A DNA stretch of 64,000 bases from Leptolyngbya sp. Cla-17. GTDB taxonomy: Bacteria > Cyanobacteriota > Cyanobacteriia > Leptolyngbyales > Leptolyngbyaceae. Location: the NCBI RefSeq assembly GCF_016807185.1, contig NZ_JAEVYN010000002.1, positions 1,897,367 through 1,961,366 of the forward strand. The letters are read 5' to 3'. The position numbers and the translations under genes were made by a program. This document shows positions 55,409 to 64,000 of the stretch, in pieces (the first letter of the stretch is position 1; each line of letters begins with the position of its first letter). The notes below the pieces were generated by a model, which saw nothing but the letters and a program-made list of their open reading frames with translations, was not told the DNA's origin and did not search any database.

Positions 55409-57244
55409 TTAATGAGTTGCTTCGACGAGCCATTGTTTTAGAGTAGACACGACATCCGCGATCGCCAGTTCTTGATTCTCATGGGTAGCACGCTTCACCA
55501 CCTCTACTTTGCCATTTTTGAGCGATTTCCCCGTCACAACCCGATAGGGAATACCAATTAAATCTGCATCTTTAAACTTCACTCCAGCGCGCTCATTACG
55601 ATCATCTAATAGCGTCTCAATTCCAGCTTGATTGAGTTCGGCGTAGAGCGTTTCAGCCGCTTGCACTTGCTCAGCATCAGTCATGTTAGGAATGACGACG
55701 ATCGCATGATACGGCGCGATCGCCGGTGACCACACAATGCCATCCTTGTCATGGGATTGCTCAACGGCAGACTGCGCCAACCGTGAAACCCCCACGCCAT
55801 AGCAACCCATCACCAGTGGCTTTTCTTCACCTTGTTCATTGGTGTAAGTTGCACCCAGCGCTTGAGAGTATTTGGTGCCCAGTTGAAAAATGTGCCCAAT
55901 TTCAATCCCCCGTGCAGTTTGCAGTAGCTGGGTTGGGTCATGAATCGCGCGATCGCCCGCTGTCGCCTTTCGCACATCCACAACCAAGTCCGGCAGCATA
56001 AATTCTGCGCCCCAATTTGCCCCAACCTGGTGATACCCCACTTCATCAGCGCCAGTCACAAAATTCTTCAGGTCTACAGCGGTTTTATCCACCATCCTCA
56101 GAAACTTAGGAACCACCATTTCCGCTGCTTTTAACTCAACCGGGGCAGGTTTTGGCGGCTTAATGTAGCTATCAGATAAATTCGGTGCCATGTATCCCAA
56201 GGGCAAGGGCTTGGCAGCCCACTGCTCTTGGGCCGCGCTATCGGGCACCGTTAGCCCAATCACTGTACTGCCACCATAGTTGCTTGCCAGCTTCACCAAT
56301 TCATTTTGCAGTTTCACTTCGTTGACATCTTGGTCACCCCGGATGCTGATCAGCACCAACACTGTCCGACCGCTGTCATACACCGCTTGATAAAGCACAT
56401 TTTTAACGATTGCGGTCGGTGAACAGTTCAGCAATTCATACAGCTTAGAGATCGTTCCAGTGCCTGGAGTTTCTCGTTTTTCGGCGGTTACAAACGGTGA
56501 TATTTCTGCCTCAGCAGGTAAAGCGATCGCTTTTTCTACATTGGCGGCATACTTGCCGTCCTCGGTATAAAGAATTTCATCTTCACCCGCATCTGCCAGC
56601 ACCATAAATTCCTGGGAGCCAGACCCACCAATCGCGCCAGAATCCGCATCCACTGCTCGAAACGCCAGCCCGCTCCGCCGCAGAATATTGTGGTAGGCCT
56701 GATTCATTTTTTCGTAGTTTGCCTTCATCCCTGCCTCGTCGGCATCAAACGAGTAAGCATCTTTCATGATGAATTCTCGTCCGCGCATCAAGCCAAAACG
56801 GGGACGAATTTCATCCCGGAACTTGGTCTGAATTTGATACAGGTTCACGGGCAACTGACGATAAGAGCGAATCATGTCGCGGGCGATCGCCGTAATCACT
56901 TCCTCATGGGTGGGTCCTAAACCCATCTCTCGCCCCTGGCGATCGACCAGCGAAAACATGATTCCTTCTGCCTTCGTGTAGGTATCCCACCGCCCCGATT
57001 CTTGCCACAGTTCCGCAGGTTGCATCTGAGGCAACAAACACTCTTGTGCTCCGGCAGCATTCATCTCCTCGCGCACAATCTGCGACACTTTTTGCAACAC
57101 CCGCCACATTAATGGCAAGTATGCATACACACCACTAGCAATCCGGCGGATGTATCCTGCCCGCAGCAACAGCTTGTGGCTAGGAATTTCCGCTTCTGCC
57201 GGATCTTCCCGCAGGGTGACAAATAGCATCTGTGACAGTCGCAT
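55409..57244 (-). CDS. proS: Prolyl-tRNA synthetase
   Basis: A 611-residue class II synthetase of the bacterial (E. coli-like) type with an editing insertion. Motif 1 lies near AGYIRRIASGVYAYLP, motif 2 is TKFRDEIRPRFGLMRGREFIMKDAYSF, and motif 3 is GCYGVGVSRL. The editing domain lies between motifs 2 and 3, about residues 225-400. The anticodon-binding domain is at the C-terminus (LLDDRNERAGVKFKDADLIGIP). It charges tRNA-Pro. No tRNA gene is nearby. Confidence 0.97.
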   Translation of the reverse strand: MRLSQMLFVTLREDPAEAEIPSHKLLLRAGYIRRIASGVYAYLPLMWRVLQKVSQIVREEMNAAGAQECLLPQMQPAELWQESGRWDTYTKAEGIMFSLVDRQGREMGLGPTHEEVITAIARDMIRSYRQLPVNLYQIQTKFRDEIRPRFGLMRGREFIMKDAYSFDADEAGMKANYEKMNQAYHNILRRSGLAFRAVDADSGAIGGSGSQEFMVLADAGEDEILYTEDGKYAANVEKAIALPAEAEISPFVTAEKRETPGTGTISKLYELLNCSPTAIVKNVLYQAVYDSGRTVLVLISIRGDQDVNEVKLQNELVKLASNYGGSTVIGLTVPDSAAQEQWAAKPLPLGYMAPNLSDSYIKPPKPAPVELKAAEMVVPKFLRMVDKTAVDLKNFVTGADEVGYHQVGANWGAEFMLPDLVVDVRKATAGDRAIHDPTQLLQTARGIEIGHIFQLGTKYSQALGATYTNEQGEEKPLVMGCYGVGVSRLAQSAVEQSHDKDGIVWSPAIAPYHAIVVIPNMTDAEQVQAAETLYAELNQAGIETLLDDRNERAGVKFKDADLIGIPYRVVTGKSLKNGKVEVVKRATHENQELAIADVVSTLKQWLVEATH

Positions 57245-57604
57245 GACCCGCTTCCTTTTCAGCCTTCAATCTTCACCTAAGTGTACGGTATTGCGGTTAA
57301 AGGGATGAAGCAATAACGGTTAACTCTTGGGCTAGCTACTGAGCGCGATCGCAGAATAAGTTTGCTAATCGAGCAACTGTTGAACCGGGTGGGTAAGGAT
57401 TTCTTCTGATATTGCGCGATCGCGCCCCGCTTTTTCTAAAAGTGAACATTTATTGAATAAGAATAGAAGAAGTTCAGTTGTACTGATTTGGCAAGTTTTC
57501 ACCGAAATTTTCTGCTTATTGGCTGGCAACTTCAGAACCGCTTGAAACCATCCCTTTGAATAAGCGTTTATTTTAAGAAGTAGAGCAATTTACCTAGTAA
57601 AGTC
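57245..57604. other. 360-bp divergent spacer between proS and the DCC gene
   Basis: No supported gene. HIP1-related octamers occur near 57344-57351 and 57416-57424. It should contain the proS and DCC promoters. Confidence 0.5.
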
Positions 57605-58015
57605 ATGGGCTATTACGTTATTTACGATGGCAACTGCAACCTCTGCACTGGTTTGGTGCAAGCGTTAGAAGGCTTAGATCGGGGACATCAGTTTCAATAC
57701 CTTCCTATGCAGGATGAGGCATCCCTTAGAGGCTTGGGCATTACCTCTCAAGACTGTGAAATGGGGATGATTCTCATCAATTCTGAAAATCCTCAGCAGC
57801 GCTGGCAAGGCAGTAATGCCGCCGAAGAAATTGGGTGCTTGCTGCCTGCGGGAAATGTCTTTGTTGCAACTTACCGTGCTTTGCCAGGGTTGAAATGGAG
57901 CGGCGATCGCGTATATGAGCAGGTTCGTGACAACCGATATGCTCTTTTTGGTAAGCGCGATCATGTCTATCAATCTCTATATCCAGCATGTCCTTCTGGA
58001 TCATGCAAACTTTGA
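57605..58015 (+). CDS. DCC family thiol-disulfide oxidoreductase-like protein
   Basis: A 136-residue protein with the DCC motif YDGNCNLCTG, where Asp8, Cys11 and Cys14 form the DxxCxxC active site. FQYLPMQDEASLRGLG and WQGSNAAEEIG follow, and the C-terminus ends ACPSGSCKL with another cysteine pair. DCC proteins (DUF393) have a thioredoxin-like fold; physiological substrates are unknown. The start is ATG 57605. Confidence 0.92.
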   Translation: MGYYVIYDGNCNLCTGLVQALEGLDRGHQFQYLPMQDEASLRGLGITSQDCEMGMILINSENPQQRWQGSNAAEEIGCLLPAGNVFVATYRALPGLKWSGDRVYEQVRDNRYALFGKRDHVYQSLYPACPSGSCKL

Positions 58016-58123
58016 GCATGATTGCTTGTTTATAACCCCTGCCTTGAAAAGCTTAGGAAAATTTTGTTTCAAACAAATTCTCCTTTGGGCACTCTAAAAG
58101 CAATCAAGACAGGGTGTTTGACA

Positions 58124-58690
58124 ATGAAAGCAAGTAGTGGAAAGCCCAGTATTCTTCTAATTCAACCCATCAAAAAACGTGAGTCGCATGGATTCACACT
58201 GCTCGAAGTATCGGTAGCGCTAGGCGTCATTGGCATTTTGTTCGCGATCGCAACTCCTGCATGGTCATCACTACTCAACAAGCAACGTCTTAACACTGCC
58301 AGAAATGAAGCCTTTCAAGCGATGCGAACGGCTCAACATAAGGCCAAGCTCCAACACGTTGACTGGCAAGTCAGCTTTCGCGAAGTTAACGGTCTTGTGC
58401 AATGGGCTATTCATCCAGATAGCACTCTTCCCAGCACCTCTCTCTGGCATAGCCTCGATTCCAATGTACGCATCGACCAGGGAACAACCCTCTACTTTGA
58501 TGGGACTAATAATATCTATCGCCTACGTTTTACTCACTTAGGGCGCGTTAGCGGTCAACTAGGACGCATTACCTTCTCAAGTAAAACTGATAGCCAAACT
58601 AAACGTTGCGTCATTGTTTCAACACTATTAGGAACCATGCGAGAAGGCGAAAAATCTGCTGGCGAAAATAGCGATAAGCTCTGCAATTGA
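58124..58690 (+). CDS. Type IV pilin-like / GspH-type prepilin protein
   Basis: About 188 residues from ATG 58124. The prepilin cleavage motif HGFTLLEVSVALGVIGIL (about residues 22-40) has the Gly-Phe cleavage site and Glu at position 5 of the mature protein. The C-terminal domain resembles minor pilins of the FimT/GspH group. It is likely processed by prepilin peptidase and placed in a pilus or secretion pseudopilus. No other pilus gene is nearby. A longer frame begins at 58022 but has a less natural start. Confidence 0.88.
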   Translation: MKASSGKPSILLIQPIKKRESHGFTLLEVSVALGVIGILFAIATPAWSSLLNKQRLNTARNEAFQAMRTAQHKAKLQHVDWQVSFREVNGLVQWAIHPDSTLPSTSLWHSLDSNVRIDQGTTLYFDGTNNIYRLRFTHLGRVSGQLGRITFSSKTDSQTKRCVIVSTLLGTMREGEKSAGENSDKLCN

Positions 58691-59066
58691 TGCGAACATC
58701 GATTTCCATAGAACTCACAGAATAAAGTTGATCGCTTCTTTGGGGAGTGTGCGTTGCAGTCGTTTGACCAGATTGCATAGTCAAATTCATGGATGCAATC
58801 GATGTGGCTGGGGTTTGGGCAGAGAATCAAGTGGTAATTTGCAATCCGGGGTAGTGGCGCGGGTGAGTTCAGAGCCTTCTTTGAGCAAATCAAAGAAACT
58901 TGCTTGTTATCCCTTATTACTTAGAGTAACTAATGAGGGCTACATTGACCTTGATAAGTCTGTAATCTAGAAAGCGAAATCAATCTCTACAGTGAATTAA
59001 TCCATGCCTGATTAATATGCTACCGAGTGCGCAATTTGGGCTGTGCATGGTGTGATTGAGTGCCGC
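58691..59066. other. 376-bp spacer without a supported gene
   Basis: Only short, unconvincing frames. It lies between the pilin-like gene and the broken aldolase gene, both ending toward it. I see no clear terminator. Confidence 0.5.
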
Positions 59067-59981
59067 CTAACCGCTGTAAATATCCATCATTGTATTGAGT
59101 AGTCGTAGAGCATCTGGCTTGGAGCGCTGAAAGGAATTGCGTCCAACGATTGAACCAAATCCACCGCCATCTTGGATCGCGCGAATTTCAGTCAGTAGAG
59201 CTTCATCACTGTCGATCGCCCCACCCGAAAAGATCACAATCCGTCGTCCATTGAAGGTGCATTGTACAACGTGGCTCACTCGTTCAGTCAAGGTCGAGAT
59301 GGGGATTTGCGCTTTCTCATAAACCTTACGGGCGGCTTCTTGCTCAATATGGTCTGTTGGCAGTTTGACCTTGATGATATGGGCACCCAATTGGGCAGCA
59401 ATTTGAGCAGCATATCCAGTCACATCGATCGCCGTTTCTCCCGCTTTGCTTAACCCCGAGCCTCGTGCATAGGACCAAATCACCACAATCAGTCCATGAC
59501 GCTTGGCTTCTTCAGCATAAGCTCGGATCTGCCCATACATTTCTAGACGATGAGTGGAACCTGGATAAATTGTGAAGCCGATCCCGACGCAGCCTAGCCG
59601 CAGCGTATCCTGCACACTGCTCGTGAGTGCTTGCATTGGGTCTGCCTCATCTAACAAGACATCGTGGTCGTTTACTTTGAGAATCAGTGGAATTTGACCG
59701 GCAAACTCCCGTACGCCTGCCTCTAAAAATCCCAATGGTGCAGCATAGGCATTGCAGCCCGCTTCGATCGCCAATTCAAAGTGATAACGAGGATCCTAAG
59801 CAGGTGGATTCGGTGCGAAGCTGCGAGCCGGACCATGCTCAAAACCTTGATCAACGGACAAAATGACGAACTTTCCGGTTCCTGCCAGCCTGCCATGATT
59901 CATCAATCGCGCTAGATTGGTCAGCGTTCCTGGATTGTCGCTACCGTACCAACTGAGAATTTCTTTTACTCGTTGAGTCAT
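59067..59981 (-). pseudogene. Class I fructose-bisphosphate aldolase with in-frame amber codon
   Basis: A 304-codon frame from ATG 59981. The sequence before and after is in the same frame: FVILSVDQGFEHGPARSFA then a TAG at 59798-59796 and DPRYHFELAIEAGCNAYAAP. Related aldolases have Tyr (or a similar residue) here, so TAG probably replaced TAC or TAT. The rest is intact: LILKVNDHD, GFTIYPGS, VIWSYARGSG, IIKVKLPT with the likely Schiff-base Lys, and VIFSGGAIDSDEAL. If translation stops, only 61 residues are made. Many cyanobacteria also have a class II aldolase, so loss of the class I enzyme would be tolerable. Sequencing error or read-through are the alternatives. Confidence 0.85.
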
Positions 59982-60600
59982 CGTTCTATCTCTTGCTCTT
60001 TGTTCTATCAGTTGAGTAGAGTTCTATCTGAAGGGAAAAATAGCTATAAATGTTGATAATCGCCCGTTGTCTCAACCCTAGCCAGTAGCGATCGACATGT
60101 TAGACGGATTGAATCACGATTCAGCAACTTTGCAAATCAAGGCAGCAAGGCTAACCGGATTGCAGGGTCGATTTGAATAATGGTTTTATTCTAGCTGGAG
60201 CTACACAAAAGAGTATTAGGGCAGGACAACCAACCGTTAAAAGCGAAAGAACATGGAGCTAGCTTATCGATATGAGCTAGCGAACTACGATCGACAACAA
60301 GCATTAGGATTTGTCATTCAAGTGCAGCTAGGCACTGAACCCCCGTCAATCATCAGATTTGCGCTAGTAACGTAACCCGCTTTTGCTGCAATCAACGCGG
60401 TTTTCAAGCCTAATCAATAAGCCCGCATCTGAACCTAGGGTTATGGGTCATCACTTCAGTGTTGGGATGAGCAGTTAGAGCAAGATATTACAGATAACAA
60501 TCTACAGGCCTTGGCTCAAGCAGCGATGCAGATTACAACGATAGATAGCGAATGGTATTTAGGGCAACCTAAGCTCCAGAAAAGCGCATCGCTAACACCA
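59982..60600. other. 619-bp stretch with gene debris
   Basis: No intact gene. It holds the SDR C-terminal fragment at 60318-60412 on the minus strand, a plus-strand open segment at about 60460-60531 (WDEQLEQDITDNNLQALAQA) like a conserved cyanobacterial hypothetical protein, and a 24-bp near-palindrome around 60258-60281 (GCTAGCT and AGCTAGC arms). The surroundings look like decayed sequence. Confidence 0.5.
60318..60412 (-). pseudogene. C-terminal fragment of an SDR oxidoreductase
   Basis: A minus-strand frame of about 31 codons reads TALIAAKAGYVTSANLMIDG and then GSVPSCT and a stop. The GYVT-x-ANLMIDGG segment is the C-terminal signature of short-chain dehydrogenases. Stop codons and no catalytic Tyr-x3-Lys upstream show it is a fragment. 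It is short, so the call is tentative. Confidence 0.5.
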
Positions 60601-61251
60601 TTACAACGTTTCAATCACCTCAGACTTATCAAATCGCACCTTTGCTAGGGTGGCATATTTATCGTCTTCGGCTCGATAGCCTGCTGCACAAGCAACAACC
60701 GTTGCATAGCCTTTTTCGGGAAGTCCTAATACCGAGTCATACTTTGCGGGTTCAATTCCTTCCATCGGGCAAGTATCTACACCCAGCAACGCCGCACAGG
60801 TCATAAAATTACCCAACGCGATGTAGGTTTGCCGGGTTGCCCATTCATTTACGCTTAAGCTGCGGGCACCATACACTACATCACCGACCATCACTTTTCG
60901 ATAGCCTGCTAAGGACTCTACCTCAGTATTTCTTACCTCAGCCGTGCGATCTACAAAGCGATCCACATGCTCAGTAGTAAGATTTTTTTTAATGGTGAAC
61001 ACCACAAAATGGGAACAATCACCCACTTGCGCTTGGTTCCAAGACAACGGTTGAAGTTGGGCTTTGAGTACTGCACTGGTGATAATCAAAAATTTCCAGG
61101 GTTGCAGCCCATAGGAAGAAGGAGTTAAAACTAAGGACTCTTCTAAAGCGGTCCAAACATCTGCTGGGATCGTTTTAGTGGAATCAAACTTTTTGGTGGC
61201 ATATCGCCAGTTAAGGCGTTCTAGCAAATCGGTGGGTGTGGTTAAACTCAT
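60601..61251 (-). CDS. NAD(P)H-dependent nitroreductase-family oxidoreductase
   Basis: A 216-residue FMN flavoprotein of the nitroreductase fold (NfsB-like). RYATKKFDSTKTIP and TPSSYGLQPWKFLIIT form the FMN site; GNFMTCAALLGVDTCPMEGIEP is the conserved middle segment, and LPEKGYATVVACAAGYRAEDDKYA is C-terminal. It reduces quinones or nitro compounds using NAD(P)H. The start is ATG 61251. Confidence 0.94.
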   Translation of the reverse strand: MSLTTPTDLLERLNWRYATKKFDSTKTIPADVWTALEESLVLTPSSYGLQPWKFLIITSAVLKAQLQPLSWNQAQVGDCSHFVVFTIKKNLTTEHVDRFVDRTAEVRNTEVESLAGYRKVMVGDVVYGARSLSVNEWATRQTYIALGNFMTCAALLGVDTCPMEGIEPAKYDSVLGLPEKGYATVVACAAGYRAEDDKYATLAKVRFDKSEVIETL

Positions 61252-61330
61252 GGATAAAACTGTTGCGCTTTAATGAACTCGATGAGTATACTCCACACCC
61301 TTTAATGGAAGCTGTGTAGAGGAGAACTGA

Positions 61331-61439
61331 GTTCAGAGTTCAGGGTTCGGAGTTTTGTTCACCTAATCTTTCCGCAGAAGATATGTTGAGTCTTGTGGAA
61401 AACACTGTTGGAACTTTGCACTCCGTACCCCGCACTTTG
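61331..61439. repeat. Two heptanucleotide STRR patches
   Basis: TTCAGAG, TTCAGGG and TTCGGAG follow each other at 61331-61351; GCACTCC, GTACCCC and GCACTTT follow each other at 61419-61439. Both are typical cyanobacterial short tandem repeats. They lie between the nitroreductase start and the cysH stop. Confidence 0.7.
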
Positions 61440-61447
61440 AATGCATC

Positions 61448-62182
61448 CTACTGAGGTTGGTTTATAGCGTGTAAGCCACACTCTTTCTTCGTTGCATCTT
61501 CCCACCACCAGCGTCCTTCCCGCTCGTGCTGGTTTGGCAAAATAGCTTTTGTGCAAGGTTCACAGCCAATACTGACAAAACCGCGATCGTGCAGGGAATT
61601 GTAAGGAACTTCATAGGAGCGGATGTACATCCAGACATCGGCAGAAGTCCAGTTGGAGAGCGGGTTGAACTTCACTAGCGCCCGATCGCCTGACGAAAAC
61701 GCACTATCCACTTGCACAACAGGCACCTTGCCACGGGTTGCAGGGTTTTGATCTTGCCGCTGTCCCGTGATCCAGGCATCTAGAGTAGAAAGTTTGCGGC
61801 GCAGAGGAGCGACTTTGCGAATACCGCAGCACTCATTGTGCCCATCTTCATAGAAACTGAAAAGACCCTTGGCAGTGACCATCTCCTCCACTTGGGCTGG
61901 GTCGGGAAACATAATATCGATCGCAATGCCGTAGTGCTTTCTAACGCGATCAATGAACTGATAGGTTTCAGGATGGAGCCGACCGGTATCTAGGCTAAAA
62001 ACTTTGACGGCTTTGTTTAATCTGTGCGCCATATCAATCAGCACCACATCTTCCGCACCGCTGAAGGAAATTGCAATATTGTCGAACAGACTCAGCGATC
62101 GCTCTAAGATTTTTTGGGGGCTTTGACTGGCAAGTTCTGCTTCCAAACTGGAAATATCGAGTGCGGCAACCGTTTGCGCCAT
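61448..62182 (-). CDS. cysH: Phosphoadenylyl/adenylyl-sulfate reductase
   Basis: A 244-residue assimilatory reductase that converts PAPS or APS to sulfite with thioredoxin or glutathione. The nucleotide-binding part has ISFSGAEDVVLIDMA. It has the Cys-Cys pair in NECCGIRKVAPLRRKL (about residue 113) and the Cys-x2-Cys pair in IGCEPCTKAI (about 208). Together they bind a [4Fe-4S] cluster, as in APS-type reductases. The C-terminal catalytic motif is KKECGLH. The iron-sulfur ligands argue for use of APS, at least partly. It lies in the same direction as hisC. Confidence 0.93.
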   Translation of the reverse strand: MAQTVAALDISSLEAELASQSPQKILERSLSLFDNIAISFSGAEDVVLIDMAHRLNKAVKVFSLDTGRLHPETYQFIDRVRKHYGIAIDIMFPDPAQVEEMVTAKGLFSFYEDGHNECCGIRKVAPLRRKLSTLDAWITGQRQDQNPATRGKVPVVQVDSAFSSGDRALVKFNPLSNWTSADVWMYIRSYEVPYNSLHDRGFVSIGCEPCTKAILPNQHEREGRWWWEDATKKECGLHAINQPQ

Positions 62183-62266
62183 GATGGGTACTCTCTAAAA
62201 GGATCGTTTTCACGCAGCATTCATTCTATCAAGCCAGTGTCGTCCCCTGGATCTCTGTTCGCTGCT

Positions 62267-63319
62267 CTATTGAACTAAGTGAATGAGCGCCTCAATTAGG
62301 CCTTGGTTTTGTGATTCAGTGCCTACAGTAATCCGGAGTTTGTCATTGAGTCCAGGTTGGTTGAAATAACGTACCAAAATACCGCGTTCCTTCAGTGCTA
62401 GATAAATTTCTCCAGCATTGCCTTTGGGCGGGGCGGCCAGCAAAAAATTAGTTTGAGAGTCGCGCACCTGGAAACCAAGCTGCTTGAGATCCAACAGCAA
62501 CTTCGCACGAGACACTTTTACTTTAGCAACGCACTCATTTTTGTAGGCTTGATCGCGCATAGCGGCAGCGCCCACTAAACACGCGATCGCATCCACGTTA
62601 TAGCTATCTTTGACTTTAAATAAACCACTTAACAAACTTGGATTGGCAATTCCAAAGCCTAATCGTAAACCTGCTAAAGAATATCCTTTAGATAGGGTTC
62701 TGGCAATGATTACGTTGTCAAATTCTTGTACGAGTGACAGCGCTGTTTCATCTGCAAAATCTACATACGCCTCATCTACCACCAATACACCAGAAAGCTC
62801 TGATGCCAAAAGCTGCAAATCTTCTGTCGGTACAACATGACCGGAAGGACTGTTGGGCGACGCAATGAAAGTGACGGCGCCCTTTGCCGCAACCAGTTCC
62901 TCAATGGGCAACTGAAAATCATCTCGATAAGAAATTTCGACTACATTTGCAGGTTGAATTTCTGCCAAAGTACGATACAAGACATAGGTTGGCGTAGGAT
63001 AGACAACGCTACGCCCAAGTTCGGTGCAAGCACGCACCAAAATATTTAAGATATCGTCGCTGCCATTGCCGACAATAATCCAGTCTTGTGGAACCTCCAG
63101 CACTTCGCTAATTGCCTGCCGAAAGTCATTAGCAAAGGGATTGGGATACCGCCGGAGACACTCACCATCCAAGGTTTGCAGTACCCTCATTGCGGTTGGG
63201 GACGGCGGATAGGGGTTTTCGTTCGTGTTAAGTTTGATAATGTTCGTCCCAGGCTTAGGTTGCTCCCCAGGAACATAACCCGCCATAGCTTCTACATTTG
63301 GGCGAAAGTAGTGCGTCAT
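62267..63319 (-). CDS. hisC: Histidinol-phosphate aminotransferase
   Basis: A PLP-dependent fold-type I aminotransferase of about 350 residues from ATG 63319 (a GTG at 63337 is also in frame). Key segments are KLNTNENPYPPSP, VGNGSDDILN, YPTPTYVLYRTLAE, SPNSPSGHVVP, VVDEAYVDFADE, and the PLP-Lys motif RTLSKGYSLAGLRLGF. It acts in histidine biosynthesis (imidazole acetol phosphate to histidinol phosphate). No other his gene is adjacent, as is common in cyanobacteria. Confidence 0.96.
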   Translation of the reverse strand: MTHYFRPNVEAMAGYVPGEQPKPGTNIIKLNTNENPYPPSPTAMRVLQTLDGECLRRYPNPFANDFRQAISEVLEVPQDWIIVGNGSDDILNILVRACTELGRSVVYPTPTYVLYRTLAEIQPANVVEISYRDDFQLPIEELVAAKGAVTFIASPNSPSGHVVPTEDLQLLASELSGVLVVDEAYVDFADETALSLVQEFDNVIIARTLSKGYSLAGLRLGFGIANPSLLSGLFKVKDSYNVDAIACLVGAAAMRDQAYKNECVAKVKVSRAKLLLDLKQLGFQVRDSQTNFLLAAPPKGNAGEIYLALKERGILVRYFNQPGLNDKLRITVGTESQNQGLIEALIHLVQ

Positions 63320-63413
63320 AGAAATAGCATGAGTCACAAGGACACAAAAATTTTATTTTACAGTGGTGATAGAAGGCTTATCAGAATATTGTTTGAAAAG
63401 GCTAAACCAATCT

Positions 63414-63968
63414 ATGAAAGTAGAAGTTGTTCCTTATGATCCAGTGTGGCGAGATGCCTTCATAGAAGAAGCGAAAGAAATTACTGCTGTTTTGGGTGTG
63501 GCGATTCGTGAAACGATCCCTACGGGAATCGTGGCAATTCACCATATTGGCAGCACAGCAATTCCAAATATTTACGCCAAACCAATTATTGACATTTTAG
63601 TTGAGGCGAAAAATCTTACTCAAGTCGATACTCGAAATGCCGCAATGGCAACCTTGGGCTATGAAGCAATGGGTGAGTTTGGCATTGCAGGTCGTCGATA
63701 TTTCCGCAAGCACGATGCAGCAGGCGTTAGAACCCATCATGTCCACGTTTTTGAACAGGGTTCACCGGAAAGCGATCGCCATTTAGCCTTTCGGGATTAC
63801 CTGATTGCCCATCCTGACGAGGCACACCAGTACAGCCAGCTAAAGCGCAGTTTGGCTAATCAATATCCCGATGATCGGGAAAGCTACATGGACGGCAAAG
63901 ATAGCTTCATTAAAGAGAAAGAACGGCAGGCTTTAGAGTGGTGCAAGCCGTTATTCCTTCCAAGTTGA
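63414..63968 (+). CDS. GrpB family nucleotidyltransferase-fold protein
   Basis: About 184 residues from ATG 63414. The conserved GrpB motifs are EVVPYDPVWRDAF, IHHIGSTAIPNIYAKPIIDILVE and HHVHVFEQGSPESDRHLAFRDYLIAHP. The fold is like nucleotidyltransferases, with GSTA and the PIIDIL acidic residues. The family is often annotated as dephospho-CoA kinase-like or unknown; no function is proven. Upstream is the divergent hisC gene. Confidence 0.9.
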   Translation: MKVEVVPYDPVWRDAFIEEAKEITAVLGVAIRETIPTGIVAIHHIGSTAIPNIYAKPIIDILVEAKNLTQVDTRNAAMATLGYEAMGEFGIAGRRYFRKHDAAGVRTHHVHVFEQGSPESDRHLAFRDYLIAHPDEAHQYSQLKRSLANQYPDDRESYMDGKDSFIKEKERQALEWCKPLFLPS

Positions 63969-64000
63969 TTCCCAATCAGGGCATTTCTCGTCTTCCCAAC

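Noticed and set aside
58555..58970. Short frames on both strands after the pilin-like gene
   Set aside because: They are shadows of the pilin gene or lie in an unconserved spacer without start signals.

Overview
This window is chromosomal DNA from a cyanobacterium, probably a filamentous or Leptolyngbya/Oscillatoria-type species, although the genus is a guess. The evidence is the very frequent HIP1 octamer GCGATCGC in genes and spacers, heptanucleotide short tandem repeats, a group 2 sigma factor of cyanobacterial type, an LCP protein coupled to a pentapeptide-repeat protein, a PEP-CTERM protein, SLH and PPC domains, and histidine kinases ending in the cyanobacterial AHEINNPV core. I found no rRNA, tRNA, CRISPR array, transposase or prophage.

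Layout. 0-4.5 kb: DUF2237 (cut by the window edge), DUF427, murF, arsC and a PAS histidine kinase. 4.6-9 kb: an accessory segment with a Cys-rich hypothetical, a tandem array of four 40-bp units, a NACHT NTPase, a membrane-anchored hypothetical and a methyltransferase. 9-14 kb: pirin, RNase D, a sigma factor and a HerA-like ATPase. 14.8-16.6 kb: a histidine kinase with an ethylene-receptor-type sensor. 16.8-25.9 kb: a broken PPC/subtilase-like gene, a zinc-ribbon HEPN protein, a second copy of the 40-bp array, a PLD-like/TPR protein, and the LCP/pentapeptide pair. 26-31.5 kb: a papain-like protein with a long acidic tail, an XRE regulator, sufE, an M16 peptidase and a fructosamine kinase. 31.5-34 kb: a ribbon-helix-helix gene followed by a PIN/LeuA-domain fusion that looks like a toxin-antitoxin operon, with a divergent small membrane protein. 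34-44 kb: SDR, hemerythrin, PEP-CTERM phytase-like esterase, a GlmS isomerase half without its amidotransferase half, asparaginase, dnaK and ppx. 44-57 kb: a kinase, a serine-acetyltransferase-like protein, a glycosyltransferase, mobA, mreBCD, ssb, envelope proteins and proS. 57.6-64 kb: a DCC protein, a pilin-like protein, a class I aldolase with an in-frame amber codon, a decayed stretch, a nitroreductase, cysH, hisC and grpB.

How genes work together. murF, mreBCD, the LCP protein and the envelope proteins serve wall synthesis and cell shape. cysH and sufE serve sulfur assimilation and iron-sulfur assembly. Several kinases lack adjacent response regulators, so their targets are elsewhere. 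Many genes appear monocistronic; clear coupling (4-bp ATGA overlaps) is seen for LCP/pentapeptide and mreC/mreD.

Most unusual signals: (1) two related arrays of four 40-bp units, at 5143-5302 and 20894-21053, each just upstream of a small Cys-rich gene and beside STAND, HEPN or TPR proteins; (2) a 55-bp segment at about 17148-17202 with 8-bp inverted ends whose removal exactly restores the frame of the PPC/subtilase-like gene, which also carries a UGA at a conserved Gly codon; (3) the RHH plus PIN-LeuA pair with TTGTATATACAA palindromes upstream; (4) the ethylene-binding-type kinase; (5) a UAG at a predicted Tyr codon in class I aldolase. Several genes have more than one possible start codon; the reasons for my choices are in the entries.
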